NCBI RefSeq assembly: GCF_000745475.1
Contig: NZ_JQJJ01000001.1
Span: forward strand, 1 to 64,000
Origin: Allobosea sp. UNC402CLCol
GTDB lineage: Bacteria > Pseudomonadota > Alphaproteobacteria > Rhizobiales > Beijerinckiaceae
Direction: 5' to 3'
Length of the DNA stretch: 64,000 nucleotides
Made by a program: the position numbers and the translations under genes. Below the pieces are notes generated by a model that was given only the letters and a program-made list of their open reading frames with translations, had not been told where the DNA came from and did not search any database. Below are positions 54,771 to 63,427 of the stretch, one piece after another. How positions within the stretch are numbered: position 1 is the stretch's first letter; every line of letters begins with the position of its first letter.

Positions 54771-56074
54771 GCGCGACCTCGATCGGCCTGATCGGCATGG
54801 CGACGCTCGTCGGCATGATCCTCGCCCGCATCCCCGTCGCGGTCGCGCTCGGCCTCGTCGGCTTCGTCGGCTATGCCGCGATCGACGGTTTCGCCAAGGC
54901 GCGGCTCGTCTTCGGCGCGGTGCCGCTCGAACTCTCCTCGGCCTATGCGCTCTCGGTGCTGCCGCTGTTCACGCTGATGGGCGCGCTCGCGACCATGGCC
55001 GGGCTTTCGGGCGATCTCTTCCGCGCCAGCAATGCCGTCTTCGCCGGCATGCGCGGTTCGCTCGCCATGGCGGCGGTCGGTGCCTCGGCGGCGTTCGGCG
55101 CGGTCTGCGGCTCTTCGCTGGCGACGGCGGCGACGATGAGCCGGATCTCGATCCCGCAGATGCTGAAAGCGGGCTATTCGCCTGCGCTCGCCGCGGGCGT
55201 GGTCGCCGCCGGCGGGACGCTCGGCATCCTGATCCCGCCATCGCTGATCCTGATGATCTACGGCATCATCGCGCAGCTCTCGATCATCAAGCTGTTCGCC
55301 GCAGCGCTCATTCCCGGCCTCGTTCTGACCGCGCTGTACCTCGCCACCGTCGCGATCTGGGTCAGGCTCAGGCCCGAGGCGGCACCGCGCCTGCCGACGG
55401 ACGGGCGGGCCCAGTCCTTACGCCTGGTTCTCTCGATCTGGGACGTCGTGCTGCTGTTCGCGGTCACCTTCGGCGGCATCTATCTGGGCTGGTTCAGCCC
55501 GACCGAGGCCGCCGCCGTCGGCGCTTTCGGTGCGCTCCTGCTGGGGCTGCTGCGGCGTGGCTTCAAGCCCGGCGATGTCGGCACGGCCTTCACAGAGACG
55601 ACGCGGATCACCGCCAATCTCGTCCTGATCGTGCTGGGCTCGACGATCTTTTCCTACTTCGTCGTCCAGACCGGCATGGCCCAATCCGTGGTCCGGGGCA
55701 TCAATGCCCTCGGCCTGCCGCCGCTGGCGGTCATGCTGCTGCTCGTCGCCTTCTACGTCTTCCTCGGCTGCTTCCTCGAAGGGATCGGCATGGTGCTGGT
55801 GACGGTGCCGGTGCTGCTGCCGCTCGTGCTGTCGACGGGCTACGATCCGATCTGGTTCGGCGTCCTTCTGGTTATCGTCGTCGAGATTGGGCTGATCCAC
55901 CCGCCGGTCGGGATGAACCTCTTCGTCATCCGCACGCAGGCGCCGGAGATCGGCCTGGGCGCGATGTATCGCGGGGTCCTGCCGTTCCTGGTCGCGCCTT
56001 TCGTGCTGATCGCGCTGCTGCTCGCCTGGCCCGAGCTTGCGCTCTGGCTGCCGCGCCATCTCGGGGGGCTGTGA
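54767..56074 (+). CDS. TRAP transporter large membrane subunit (DctM type)
   Basis: 435 residues, about twelve membrane segments. ATG 54767 overlaps the DctQ stop (ATGA), after GAGGAGG. DctM features: LPLFTLMGALATMAGLSGDL, GTLGILIPPSLILMIYGI, and LLVIVVEIGLIHPPVGMNLF. It drives sodium-linked uptake of the receptor-bound acid. It ends the nine-kilobase-scale aromatic unit; the M24 gene next to it is convergent. Confidence 0.94.
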   Translation: MSATSIGLIGMATLVGMILARIPVAVALGLVGFVGYAAIDGFAKARLVFGAVPLELSSAYALSVLPLFTLMGALATMAGLSGDLFRASNAVFAGMRGSLAMAAVGASAAFGAVCGSSLATAATMSRISIPQMLKAGYSPALAAGVVAAGGTLGILIPPSLILMIYGIIAQLSIIKLFAAALIPGLVLTALYLATVAIWVRLRPEAAPRLPTDGRAQSLRLVLSIWDVVLLFAVTFGGIYLGWFSPTEAAAVGAFGALLLGLLRRGFKPGDVGTAFTETTRITANLVLIVLGSTIFSYFVVQTGMAQSVVRGINALGLPPLAVMLLLVAFYVFLGCFLEGIGMVLVTVPVLLPLVLSTGYDPIWFGVLLVIVVEIGLIHPPVGMNLFVIRTQAPEIGLGAMYRGVLPFLVAPFVLIALLLAWPELALWLPRHLGGL

Positions 56075-56084
56075 CGTTCGCGCC

Positions 56085-57221
56085 TCAGCGCAGGTGGCTT
56101 GTCAGCATCGCGCGGGGCGTCGAGGTCAACCGCCTCCCGCCCCCGGCCTCGACGACGACGGACTCGCTGAAACCCAGGCCGGCGGCGGAGACATACATGT
56201 GGAAGACCATGCCCTCCTCCAGCCGCCAGCGGGCATTGGGCAGGAAGACGCGCGAAAAGTCGCTGGTGCGCGGCGTGCGGCCGTAGAGGCCCAGCGTGTA
56301 GCCGGTGACGTTGTCATAGGCCGGGCGCAGGCCCTCGGCGAGCACGGCCTCGCGCAGGACCGCATCGACCTCGCAGGCGAGGGCGCCGGGCCGCATCGCC
56401 GCGAACTGCCTGTCCTGCAAGGCGACGAGGCGCTCGGCGAGGGGCGAGAGCCCGCGCCGGTCGGCACCGATCAGCACCGGCCGCATCAGCCTCGCGCCGT
56501 AATTGCGGCGCTTCGGGATCAATTCGACATGCAGGATGTCGCCATCCGCCAGCGGATCGGCGGTCATGACGCCATGCAGGAATTCATGATCGCCGACGCC
56601 CGGCAGGATCGGCCCCGTCTCGCCGGTATCGGCGCCGTTCTCCAGGAAGGAGGCCGCCGCGATCGCCGCCGCCGCGCTTGGCGAAAGCTCGGGTCGGGCC
56701 TGCGCGGCGATGGCGGCCATCGCCTTGTCGGCAATGCCGGCGGCTTCCGCGATCAGGGCGATCTCGGCCGGCGACTTCACCGCTCGGAGCAGGTCGCTCG
56801 CCCGCGGCAGATCGATGAAGCGCACATCCGGCAACAGCGCCGCGAAGCGGTCCCGCGTCGCGGCCGTGAAACCATAGGAGGCGTGGTCGGCGCCGATGCG
56901 GGCCTTCGCGAAGCCGCGACGGCGGAGCTCCTCGGCCATCACGGCCTGCGGCTCGGCCGTGTCCGGAAAGCCGACGACATCGGAAAACCAGCAGGCGTCG
57001 CGGCAAGGGCCGGCATCGAGCTCGCGCAGCACGAACCAGGGCTCGCCCTGGCGGGGCAGGAAGGCGGCGCGATACATCGTCTCCGAGACGGTGTAGCCGG
57101 TCAGCCATGCCAGGAACTCGGCATGGTCGACCAGCAGAAGCTCCGCGCCGGCCTCCGCCATCGCCGCGCGGGCCTTGGCCACCCGCGCGGCGAATTCCTC
57201 GCGCGGGAAGAGCGGGCTCAC
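56085..57221 (-). CDS. M24-fold protein (creatinase/ectoine hydrolase-like), metal site lost
   Basis: 378 residues: an N-terminal creatinase-like domain (~1-145) and a pita-bread domain. Positions that bind metals in aminopeptidase P are changed: Glu233 replaces the first Asp, Arg244 the second Asp, Tyr308 the His, Tyr343 a Glu; only Glu353 remains. Metal-free relatives include creatinase and the ectoine hydrolase DoeA. So a C-N hydrolase on a modified amino acid is likelier than a peptidase. GTG 57219-57221 overlaps the M20 stop. Confidence 0.88.
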   Translation of the reverse strand: MSPLFPREEFAARVAKARAAMAEAGAELLLVDHAEFLAWLTGYTVSETMYRAAFLPRQGEPWFVLRELDAGPCRDACWFSDVVGFPDTAEPQAVMAEELRRRGFAKARIGADHASYGFTAATRDRFAALLPDVRFIDLPRASDLLRAVKSPAEIALIAEAAGIADKAMAAIAAQARPELSPSAAAAIAAASFLENGADTGETGPILPGVGDHEFLHGVMTADPLADGDILHVELIPKRRNYGARLMRPVLIGADRRGLSPLAERLVALQDRQFAAMRPGALACEVDAVLREAVLAEGLRPAYDNVTGYTLGLYGRTPRTSDFSRVFLPNARWRLEEGMVFHMYVSAAGLGFSESVVVEAGGGRRLTSTPRAMLTSHLR

Positions 57222-58438
57222 GCGACTTCGCAGATGTCGAGGATGGTCAGCATGTAGATGCGGACCATGTCGAGGAAATCACGGATCTCGACACGTTCGT
57301 CGGGCATGGTGTTGTAGCGCCCGCCCGGCCCGCAGACGATGCCCTCCATGCCGGCCTCGGCATAGAGATGGCCGGCATCGGTGCCGAAGAAGCCCGGCGG
57401 CTTGATCGCGCCCGTCGGCTGCTTCTCGCCGCGCACCGCCTCATAGGCCGCGTTGACGGTCCTGACGATGCGGGCGTCCTTGGCGACTTCGAAGGCCGGC
57501 ATCGACTGATGCCCTTCCTTCTTCTCGATGCGGATCGACGTCTTCAGCCCCGGAAAGCGCTGTTCCAGCGCGGTAAGCTCGCGCTGCATGTCGCCGAGCG
57601 CACCTTCCTGCGTCTGGCCAGGCGCATAGCGGCCGGAGCCCTTGAGCTTGCAATAATCCGCCACCTGCGGCGCCCGCCACTCGTGCAGCTCCTTGCCGAG
57701 CGCGCCATGGACGACGCCGACATGGACGCGGTTGATCGATTCATGCTCGGGCGACGGTGCGCCCGAGAACGTCATGGCGTTCAGGCGCGGGATCAGGTCG
57801 CAGGCGGCCATGATCGCGTCGACCGCCTGCTCGCGCTTGGAGAGGTGGCGGGTATTGCCGGTGAGCTCGATCACGAAGGAGAAGGCGCAGGCATGCATGG
57901 TCACGGCCTGCACGTCGGTCGGCTCGCTGTTGACGAAATAGTCGGCGCGGATGCCGTTGCGGATCGCCGCGACCGTGCCGACGCCGCCCTGCAATTCGCC
58001 GACGACATAGGTCAGGATCACGTCGCCCTTCAGCTTCACCCCGGCATCGAGCAGCGTCTTGACCGCGCAGTAGGAGGCGGCGTCGCCCGCCTTCATGTTG
58101 GAGACGCCGATGCCGTAGATGAACTCGTCATCGACGAGGCCGCCCCAGGGATCGACGGTCCAGCCCTCGGTCGCCGGGTTGGTGTCGAGATGGCCGTTGA
58201 ACAGCAGGCTCTTGCCCCCGCCCGTGCCCTTCCAGCGGCCGATGGCGTTGGCGCGGCGCCCCTCGTCGAAGGGCTGCTCTTCCGCCTCGATGCCCATCGC
58301 CTTCATCTGGCCGACGACGTGGCGGACCAGCGCCTTCTCGCCCTCGGTCTCCGAATAGCTCTTGTGCTTCGCCCAGTCCGAGAGGAGCGCGAGGCAGGCC
58401 TTCTCGTCGAGCGAATGGATCAGGTCGCGCGGGTTCAT
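57218..58438 (-). CDS. M20-family hydrolase (ArgE/DapE type) with altered metal ligands
   Basis: 406 residues with catalytic and dimerisation domains. His83 and Asp85 (NGHLDTNP) are present, as is the catalytic Glu148 and Glu172 (SEPTD). The bridging Asp of the usual DMKGG motif is Asn114 (SNMKAG), and the second Glu of the EE pair is Leu149. It may bind one metal or have changed activity. It is co-transcribed with the ABC importer and the M24 gene. Confidence 0.88.
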   Translation of the reverse strand: MNPRDLIHSLDEKACLALLSDWAKHKSYSETEGEKALVRHVVGQMKAMGIEAEEQPFDEGRRANAIGRWKGTGGGKSLLFNGHLDTNPATEGWTVDPWGGLVDDEFIYGIGVSNMKAGDAASYCAVKTLLDAGVKLKGDVILTYVVGELQGGVGTVAAIRNGIRADYFVNSEPTDVQAVTMHACAFSFVIELTGNTRHLSKREQAVDAIMAACDLIPRLNAMTFSGAPSPEHESINRVHVGVVHGALGKELHEWRAPQVADYCKLKGSGRYAPGQTQEGALGDMQRELTALEQRFPGLKTSIRIEKKEGHQSMPAFEVAKDARIVRTVNAAYEAVRGEKQPTGAIKPPGFFGTDAGHLYAEAGMEGIVCGPGGRYNTMPDERVEIRDFLDMVRIYMLTILDICEVA

Positions 58439-58455
58439 GGATGTGGCCTCTGATG

Positions 58456-60075
58456 TCAGGCAGCAGCCGTGGCCGGGGCAGGCACGGCTTCGAGCAGGGA
58501 TTGGGTGTAGGGATGGAGGGGCCCGGTCGAGAGCGTCGCGATATCGATGAGATCGACGAGGTCGCCGCGGTACATCACCGCGATCCGATGGGCGATCTGG
58601 CGCACCAGATTGAGATCATGGGTGATGAAGAGATAGGCCGTGCCGAAGCGCTTCTGCAGGTCGACCAGCAATTCGACCACGGAGGCCTGCACGGAGACGT
58701 CGAGCGCCGAGGTGATCTCGTCGCAGATCACGAGCTTCGGCTTCGAGGCGAAGGCGCGCGCGATGGCGACGCGCTGCTTCTCGCCGCCGGAGAGCTGGTG
58801 CGGGTAGCGCTCGGCGTAAGCTGCCGGCAGCCGGACCTGCTCCAGCAATTCACCGATCTTCGCGCCGTCCCGCCTCGCCCCCGGCTCGCCATAGAGCGCG
58901 AGCGGCCGCGACAGGATCTCGCGGATGCGCTGGCGCGGATTGAGCGAGGAATCCGGGTGCTGGAAGATGATCTGGACGTCGCGGCGATAGGCCCGGTCCA
59001 TGTCGGAGAGACCGGTGATGCGGCGGCCGGCGAAGCGGATCTCTCCCTCGAAACGGTTCAGGCCCGTCATCGCCTTGGCGAGCGTCGACTTGCCCGAGCC
59101 GGACTCCCCGACGATGCCGAGGATCTCGCCTGGCATCACCGAGAGGCTGACCTCGCGATTGCCGGTAAACTGCGTATTCGTCCGGCCGAGCAGGCTGCCG
59201 AGGAAGGGCTTGCGGCCATAGAGCACGCTGACCTTCTCGACCTCGACCAGCGGCTTGCCGGCTTCAGGAGCCTGCGTCTCGACCAGCCGATGGTCCGGCC
59301 GCGGCACGGCGGCGAGCAGCTTCTTCGTATAGGCGTCCTGCGGCCGGGCGAAGACCTCACTGAGCGCGCCCTGCTCGACGATCCTGCCGCGATGGATCAC
59401 CGCGACCTTGGTGGCGATCTGCGAGACCAGCGCGAGGTCGTGCGAGATGTAGAGCGAGGCGACGCCGGTCTCGGCCTGCAATTCCTTGAACAGGTCGAGG
59501 ATCTGCCGGGCGGTGATGACGTCGAGCGCGGTCGTCGGCTCGTCGAAAATGATGCATTCCGGCTGGCAGGCGAAGGCGGTGGCGATGACGACGCGCTGCT
59601 TCTCGCCGCCGGAAGCTTCGTGCGGATAGCGCCGCATCATCTGCCGGGGCACCTTGAGGCCGACATGGGCGAGGCGCTCCTCGCCCTCGGCCCAGGCCTG
59701 CTTCCGCGTCAGACCGCGATGGCGCACCAGCACTTCAGCCAGTTGCTCGCCGAGCGGCAGTGTCGGGTTGAGCGAGGTGCTCGGGTCCTGGAAGACCATG
59801 CCGATGCGCTTGCCGCGGATCGCATCGATCTCGGTCTCGGACGCCTTGAGCAGGTCTTGGCCCGTCAGGGCGACGCTGCCCGCCTCGCGCGCGCTCTGCG
59901 GTAGATAGCGCATGATCGCCCAGGCGAGCGAGGTCTTGCCGGAGCCGGATTCGCCGACGAGGCCGAGCACCTCGCCCTTGGCGACCGACAGGGATACGTC
60001 GTCGAGGGCGCGGGTGAAGCCGGCCGGCGTCGCGTAGTCGAGGCCGTAGCCGGCGATGTCGAGAATCGCACCCAT
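58456..60075 (-). CDS. Fused dual ABC ATPase (DppD-DppF/GsiA type)
   Basis: 539 residues, two ATPase domains in one chain. Half one has GESGSGKTSL, ASGGEKQRV and IIFDEPTTALD; half two has [19 protein letters not shown] and VICDEITSALD. This layout powers oligopeptide, glutathione or opine importers. It is 3 bp after the DppC-type gene. It is the only ATPase of this class in the window and might also serve the two permease pairs that lack one. Confidence 0.94.
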   Translation of the reverse strand: MGAILDIAGYGLDYATPAGFTRALDDVSLSVAKGEVLGLVGESGSGKTSLAWAIMRYLPQSAREAGSVALTGQDLLKASETEIDAIRGKRIGMVFQDPSTSLNPTLPLGEQLAEVLVRHRGLTRKQAWAEGEERLAHVGLKVPRQMMRRYPHEASGGEKQRVVIATAFACQPECIIFDEPTTALDVITARQILDLFKELQAETGVASLYISHDLALVSQIATKVAVIHRGRIVEQGALSEVFARPQDAYTKKLLAAVPRPDHRLVETQAPEAGKPLVEVEKVSVLYGRKPFLGSLLGRTNTQFTGNREVSLSVMPGEILGIVGESGSGKSTLAKAMTGLNRFEGEIRFAGRRITGLSDMDRAYRRDVQIIFQHPDSSLNPRQRIREILSRPLALYGEPGARRDGAKIGELLEQVRLPAAYAERYPHQLSGGEKQRVAIARAFASKPKLVICDEITSALDVSVQASVVELLVDLQKRFGTAYLFITHDLNLVRQIAHRIAVMYRGDLVDLIDIATLSTGPLHPYTQSLLEAVPAPATAAA

Positions 60076-60078
60076 CGC

Positions 60079-60903
60079 TCAGCTCCTCGGGTTCAGCGCG
60101 TCGCGCAGCCCGTCGCCGAGCAGGTTGAAGCCGATCGCGACCAGCGCGACGGCAAGGCTCGGCCACAGGATCATCCAGGCGCTCAGATGCATGAAGCGGC
60201 GCGCCTCCGAGACCATCAGCCCCCATTCGGAAGCCGGCGGCTGCGCCCCCAGCCCGAGGAAGGAGAGCGTCGCGAACAGCATCACCGCGAAGGCGACGCG
60301 GATGGTCATCTCGACGATGATCGGCGCCACCACATTCGGCAGCATCTCGCGCCCGACGATGAAGGCCGCGCTCTCGCCGCGCGCGATGGCGGCATTGACA
60401 TAGTCCTGCTTGCGCACGGAAAGCGCGACCGAACGCGTCACCCGCGCCATGCCCGGCGCGAAGGCGAGCGCGATGGCGAGCAGCGCGTTGAGGCTGCTCT
60501 TGCCGAGCAGGTTCACGATCAGCAGCGCCAGCAGCAGGCTTGGGATCGACATGATCGCGTCGACGGTGCGCATGATCGCCTCGTCGCTGCGCCCGCCGAG
60601 AAAGGCCGAGACGGTGCCGATGACGGCGCCGACGAGCGTACCGAGCGCCGTCGCCAGAATGGCCAGGACGACGGTGGCGCGGGCGCCGTGCAGAAGCCGG
60701 CTCAGGATGTCGCGGCCGTACTGGTCGGTGCCGAGCCAGAACTGCGCGCTCGGCGGCTTGTAGCGCATCAGCGGCGCCATCTTCTCGGGATCGTAGGGCG
60801 CGAACCACGGCCCGACGATCACGACGAGCAGGATCAGGCCGACGATGACGAGGCCGAGCGCGCCCTGCGGCGAGCGCAGCATGCGCTTGAGGATCTCAAT
60901 CAT
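60079..60903 (-). CDS. ABC importer permease, DppC type
   Basis: 274 residues from ATG 60901-60903, overlapping the DppB-type stop by 8 bp. Features: FWLGTDQYGRDILSRLLHG and the EAA loop YVNAAIARGESAAFIVGREMLPN. It ends LGDGLRDALNPRS. It forms the pore with the preceding subunit. Confidence 0.93.
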   Translation of the reverse strand: MIEILKRMLRSPQGALGLVIVGLILLVVIVGPWFAPYDPEKMAPLMRYKPPSAQFWLGTDQYGRDILSRLLHGARATVVLAILATALGTLVGAVIGTVSAFLGGRSDEAIMRTVDAIMSIPSLLLALLIVNLLGKSSLNALLAIALAFAPGMARVTRSVALSVRKQDYVNAAIARGESAAFIVGREMLPNVVAPIIVEMTIRVAFAVMLFATLSFLGLGAQPPASEWGLMVSEARRFMHLSAWMILWPSLAVALVAIGFNLLGDGLRDALNPRS

Positions 60904-61843
60904 ACTGGATCCTCCGGTCGAGCCAGGCGTAAGCGATGTCGGCGAGGAAATTGGCGACGGCATAGGTCGTCGCCATGATCAGCGCGCCGGCCTGGATCGA
61001 GGGCAGGTCGCGCGCCTGGATCGCCACGATGAGCTGGCGCCCGATCCCCGGCAGGGCGAAGATCTCCTCGACCACGATGACGCCGCCGAGCAGGTAGCCG
61101 ACATCGAGCGCGACGATGGTGATGGTCGGCAGCAGCGCGTTGCGCAAAGCATGCTTGAAAAGCACCTGCCGCTTCGAGAGGCCCTTCAGCCGGGCGGCGC
61201 GGATGTAGTCGGAATGCAGCACGTCGACGAGCTCGGAGCGCACCATGCGCGAGACATGGGCGATCAGGATCATCGACACCGTCAGCACCGGCAGGACGAG
61301 ATGCTTAAGCCCGCGCAGCGGGTCTTCGGTCAGCGGCACATAGCCGGTCGCTGGCAGCCATTGCAGCCAATCGGCCAGCACCAGAACGACCAGCGTCGCC
61401 GTGACGAATTCCGGCAAGGAGACGCCGATATAGGAGAGGAAGCTGACGCCGAGATCGGCCGCCCGGCCGCGGCGCACCGCCGCGACGATGCCGAGCGGGA
61501 TCGCGACCGCCAGCATCAGCACGATCGAGAACAGGGCGAGCAGCAGCGAGCGGCCGAGCGCCTCGATCATCGCCGGTGCGACCGGCTGGCCGGTGCGCAT
61601 CGAGACGCCGAAATCGCCGCGCACGACCCCGCCGAGCCAGTGCAGATACTGCATCCAGATGGGGTCGTTCAGCCCCATCTTGAGACGTAGCGCCGCCAGC
61701 GCGTCCGGCGTCGCGTTCTCGCCCAGCATCATGACGGCGGCATCGGCCGGCAGGATCTGGGTGATCGCGAAGACGATCAGCGACACGACGAGAAGCGTGT
61801 AGCCGATCAGCAGGATCCGCTTGAGGATATAGGCCGGCGACAC
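60896..61843 (-). CDS. ABC importer permease, DppB type
   Basis: 315 residues from GTG 61841-61843, 19 bp after the receptor stop; the frame is open further upstream but only through the receptor gene. Features: YILKRILLIGYTLLVVSLIV, GVSLPEFVTATLVVL, EAA loop SDYIRAARLKGLSKRQVLF, and the ending IAYAWLDRRIQYD. Confidence 0.92.
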   Translation of the reverse strand: MSPAYILKRILLIGYTLLVVSLIVFAITQILPADAAVMMLGENATPDALAALRLKMGLNDPIWMQYLHWLGGVVRGDFGVSMRTGQPVAPAMIEALGRSLLLALFSIVLMLAVAIPLGIVAAVRRGRAADLGVSFLSYIGVSLPEFVTATLVVLVLADWLQWLPATGYVPLTEDPLRGLKHLVLPVLTVSMILIAHVSRMVRSELVDVLHSDYIRAARLKGLSKRQVLFKHALRNALLPTITIVALDVGYLLGGVIVVEEIFALPGIGRQLIVAIQARDLPSIQAGALIMATTYAVANFLADIAYAWLDRRIQYD

Positions 61844-61862
61844 GTCCGCTGCCCGTTTCCGC

Positions 61863-63416
61863 TCAGCCGCGCTTCGGCGCGTTGGCGCCGAGCGAGACGA
61901 AATCGAGCCGGTAGACCGAGCCGCGCGGATGGAGCTCATAGCCCTCCACCCAATCGCGCTGCCCCGCCAGCAGATCGAAGAAGGCCGGGATAATCGAGGG
62001 CACCTCCTCATACATCAGCTTCTGCGCCTCGGCGTAGAGCGCGCGGCGCTTGGCGTCGTCGACCGTGGTGCGGGCCTCGGAGACCAGCTTGTCGAAAGCG
62101 GCGTTGTTCCAGCGCGTCTCGTTCCAGGCGGCGTTGGAGGTGTAGAGCAGCGAGAAGATGGCGTCGGCCGTCGCCTGCATGTTGTAGAAGCCGACATAGA
62201 AGGAGCCCTTCTTCCAGACCTGGTCGAGATAGGTCGCGTGCGGCATGGTCTCGACCTTGATGTCGAAGCCGGCGGGCTTGGCCATCTCGCGCAGCGCGAC
62301 GGCGAGCTGCGTGCGCTGGCCCGGCCGGTCGGAGGCGATCAGCGTCGCTTCGAGCCCCTTGGGGTAGCCGGCTTCGGCGAGCAGTGCCTTGGCCTTGGCG
62401 ATATCAGCCTTCTTGGCCGGCAAGTCGGCATGGAAGCGATAGGCGGGGTTGAGCGGCGTGTCGTTGCCGGGCGAGCCGAAGCCTTCGGTCACGAAGTCGA
62501 CCATCGCGGCGCGGTCGACGGTGAGCGCCAGGGCCTGGCGCACGCGGACATCGTTGAAGGGCTTCTGGTCGCAGCCGAAATTGACGTTGCAGAACTGGCC
62601 GGAGGCCAGGCGCAGCGCCTTGACGCCGGAGGCCTTCTGCAGCCGGCCGAACTCGGTCGGCGGCGTGGTGCCGAGCAGGTCGGTGTCGCCGGAGATCAGA
62701 GCGGAAGCCTCGGCGCTGACATCCGGGAAGACCAGGACCTCGATCTTGTCGAGATAGGGGCGGGCCTTGTCGTAATAGGCGTCGTTGCGGGTGACGACGA
62801 CCTGTCGCTCCGGCTCGAAGGAGACGAGCTTGAACGGGCCGGTGCCGATCGCCTGGCGGTCGAGCTTTTCAAGGCCGCCCTTGATGACGGCGGCGGGAAC
62901 GATCTTGGCGTTGAGATAGGCCAGCGTCACCGGCAGGTCGGCGAAGGGCGCCGAGAGCGTGAAGACGACCGTCGTCTCGTCCTTGGCGGCGACCTTCGCG
63001 ACAGGCCCGATATTCTGGCGGGCGGGCGAAGCCGTCTTCGGGTCGAGGATCGCCTCGAAGGTCGCGACCACGTCGGCGGCCGTGCAAGGCGAGCCGCCAT
63101 GGAAGGTCAGGCCCTTGCGGAGCACGAAGGTCCATTCGGTGAGATCGGCCGAATTCGTCCAGGACTCCGCGAGGTCGGGCTCCGCGCTCATATCGACCTT
63201 CAGCCGCGTCAGGCTCGAATAGAGCAATTCGGCGACGAGATATTCCGGGTTCACGCGGGTGACGAGCGGGTTCAGCTTGGAGACCGCCTGGTCGACGCTG
63301 ACGCGCAGCGTGCCGCCGCGGCGCGGCGTCTGCGCGAAGGCCGGGACGCCGGACATCGCAAGGCCGCTCAGAGCGGCGGAAGCGGCGAGGAAATCGCGAC
63401 GATGGATGCTCGGCAT
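61863..63416 (-). CDS. ABC substrate-binding protein, SBP_bac_5 family, Tat-type signal
   Basis: 517 residues. The N-terminus HRRDFLAASAALSG carries twin arginines, and cleavage is likely after PAFAQ, so export is probably by Tat. Family features: LNPLVTRVNPEYLVAELLYSS and EPDLAESWTNSADLTEWTF. ATG 63414-63416. It is the receptor for the dipeptide-type importer downstream. Confidence 0.91.
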   Translation of the reverse strand: MPSIHRRDFLAASAALSGLAMSGVPAFAQTPRRGGTLRVSVDQAVSKLNPLVTRVNPEYLVAELLYSSLTRLKVDMSAEPDLAESWTNSADLTEWTFVLRKGLTFHGGSPCTAADVVATFEAILDPKTASPARQNIGPVAKVAAKDETTVVFTLSAPFADLPVTLAYLNAKIVPAAVIKGGLEKLDRQAIGTGPFKLVSFEPERQVVVTRNDAYYDKARPYLDKIEVLVFPDVSAEASALISGDTDLLGTTPPTEFGRLQKASGVKALRLASGQFCNVNFGCDQKPFNDVRVRQALALTVDRAAMVDFVTEGFGSPGNDTPLNPAYRFHADLPAKKADIAKAKALLAEAGYPKGLEATLIASDRPGQRTQLAVALREMAKPAGFDIKVETMPHATYLDQVWKKGSFYVGFYNMQATADAIFSLLYTSNAAWNETRWNNAAFDKLVSEARTTVDDAKRRALYAEAQKLMYEEVPSIIPAFFDLLAGQRDWVEGYELHPRGSVYRLDFVSLGANAPKRG

Positions 63417-63427
63417 GGAACGCTCCT

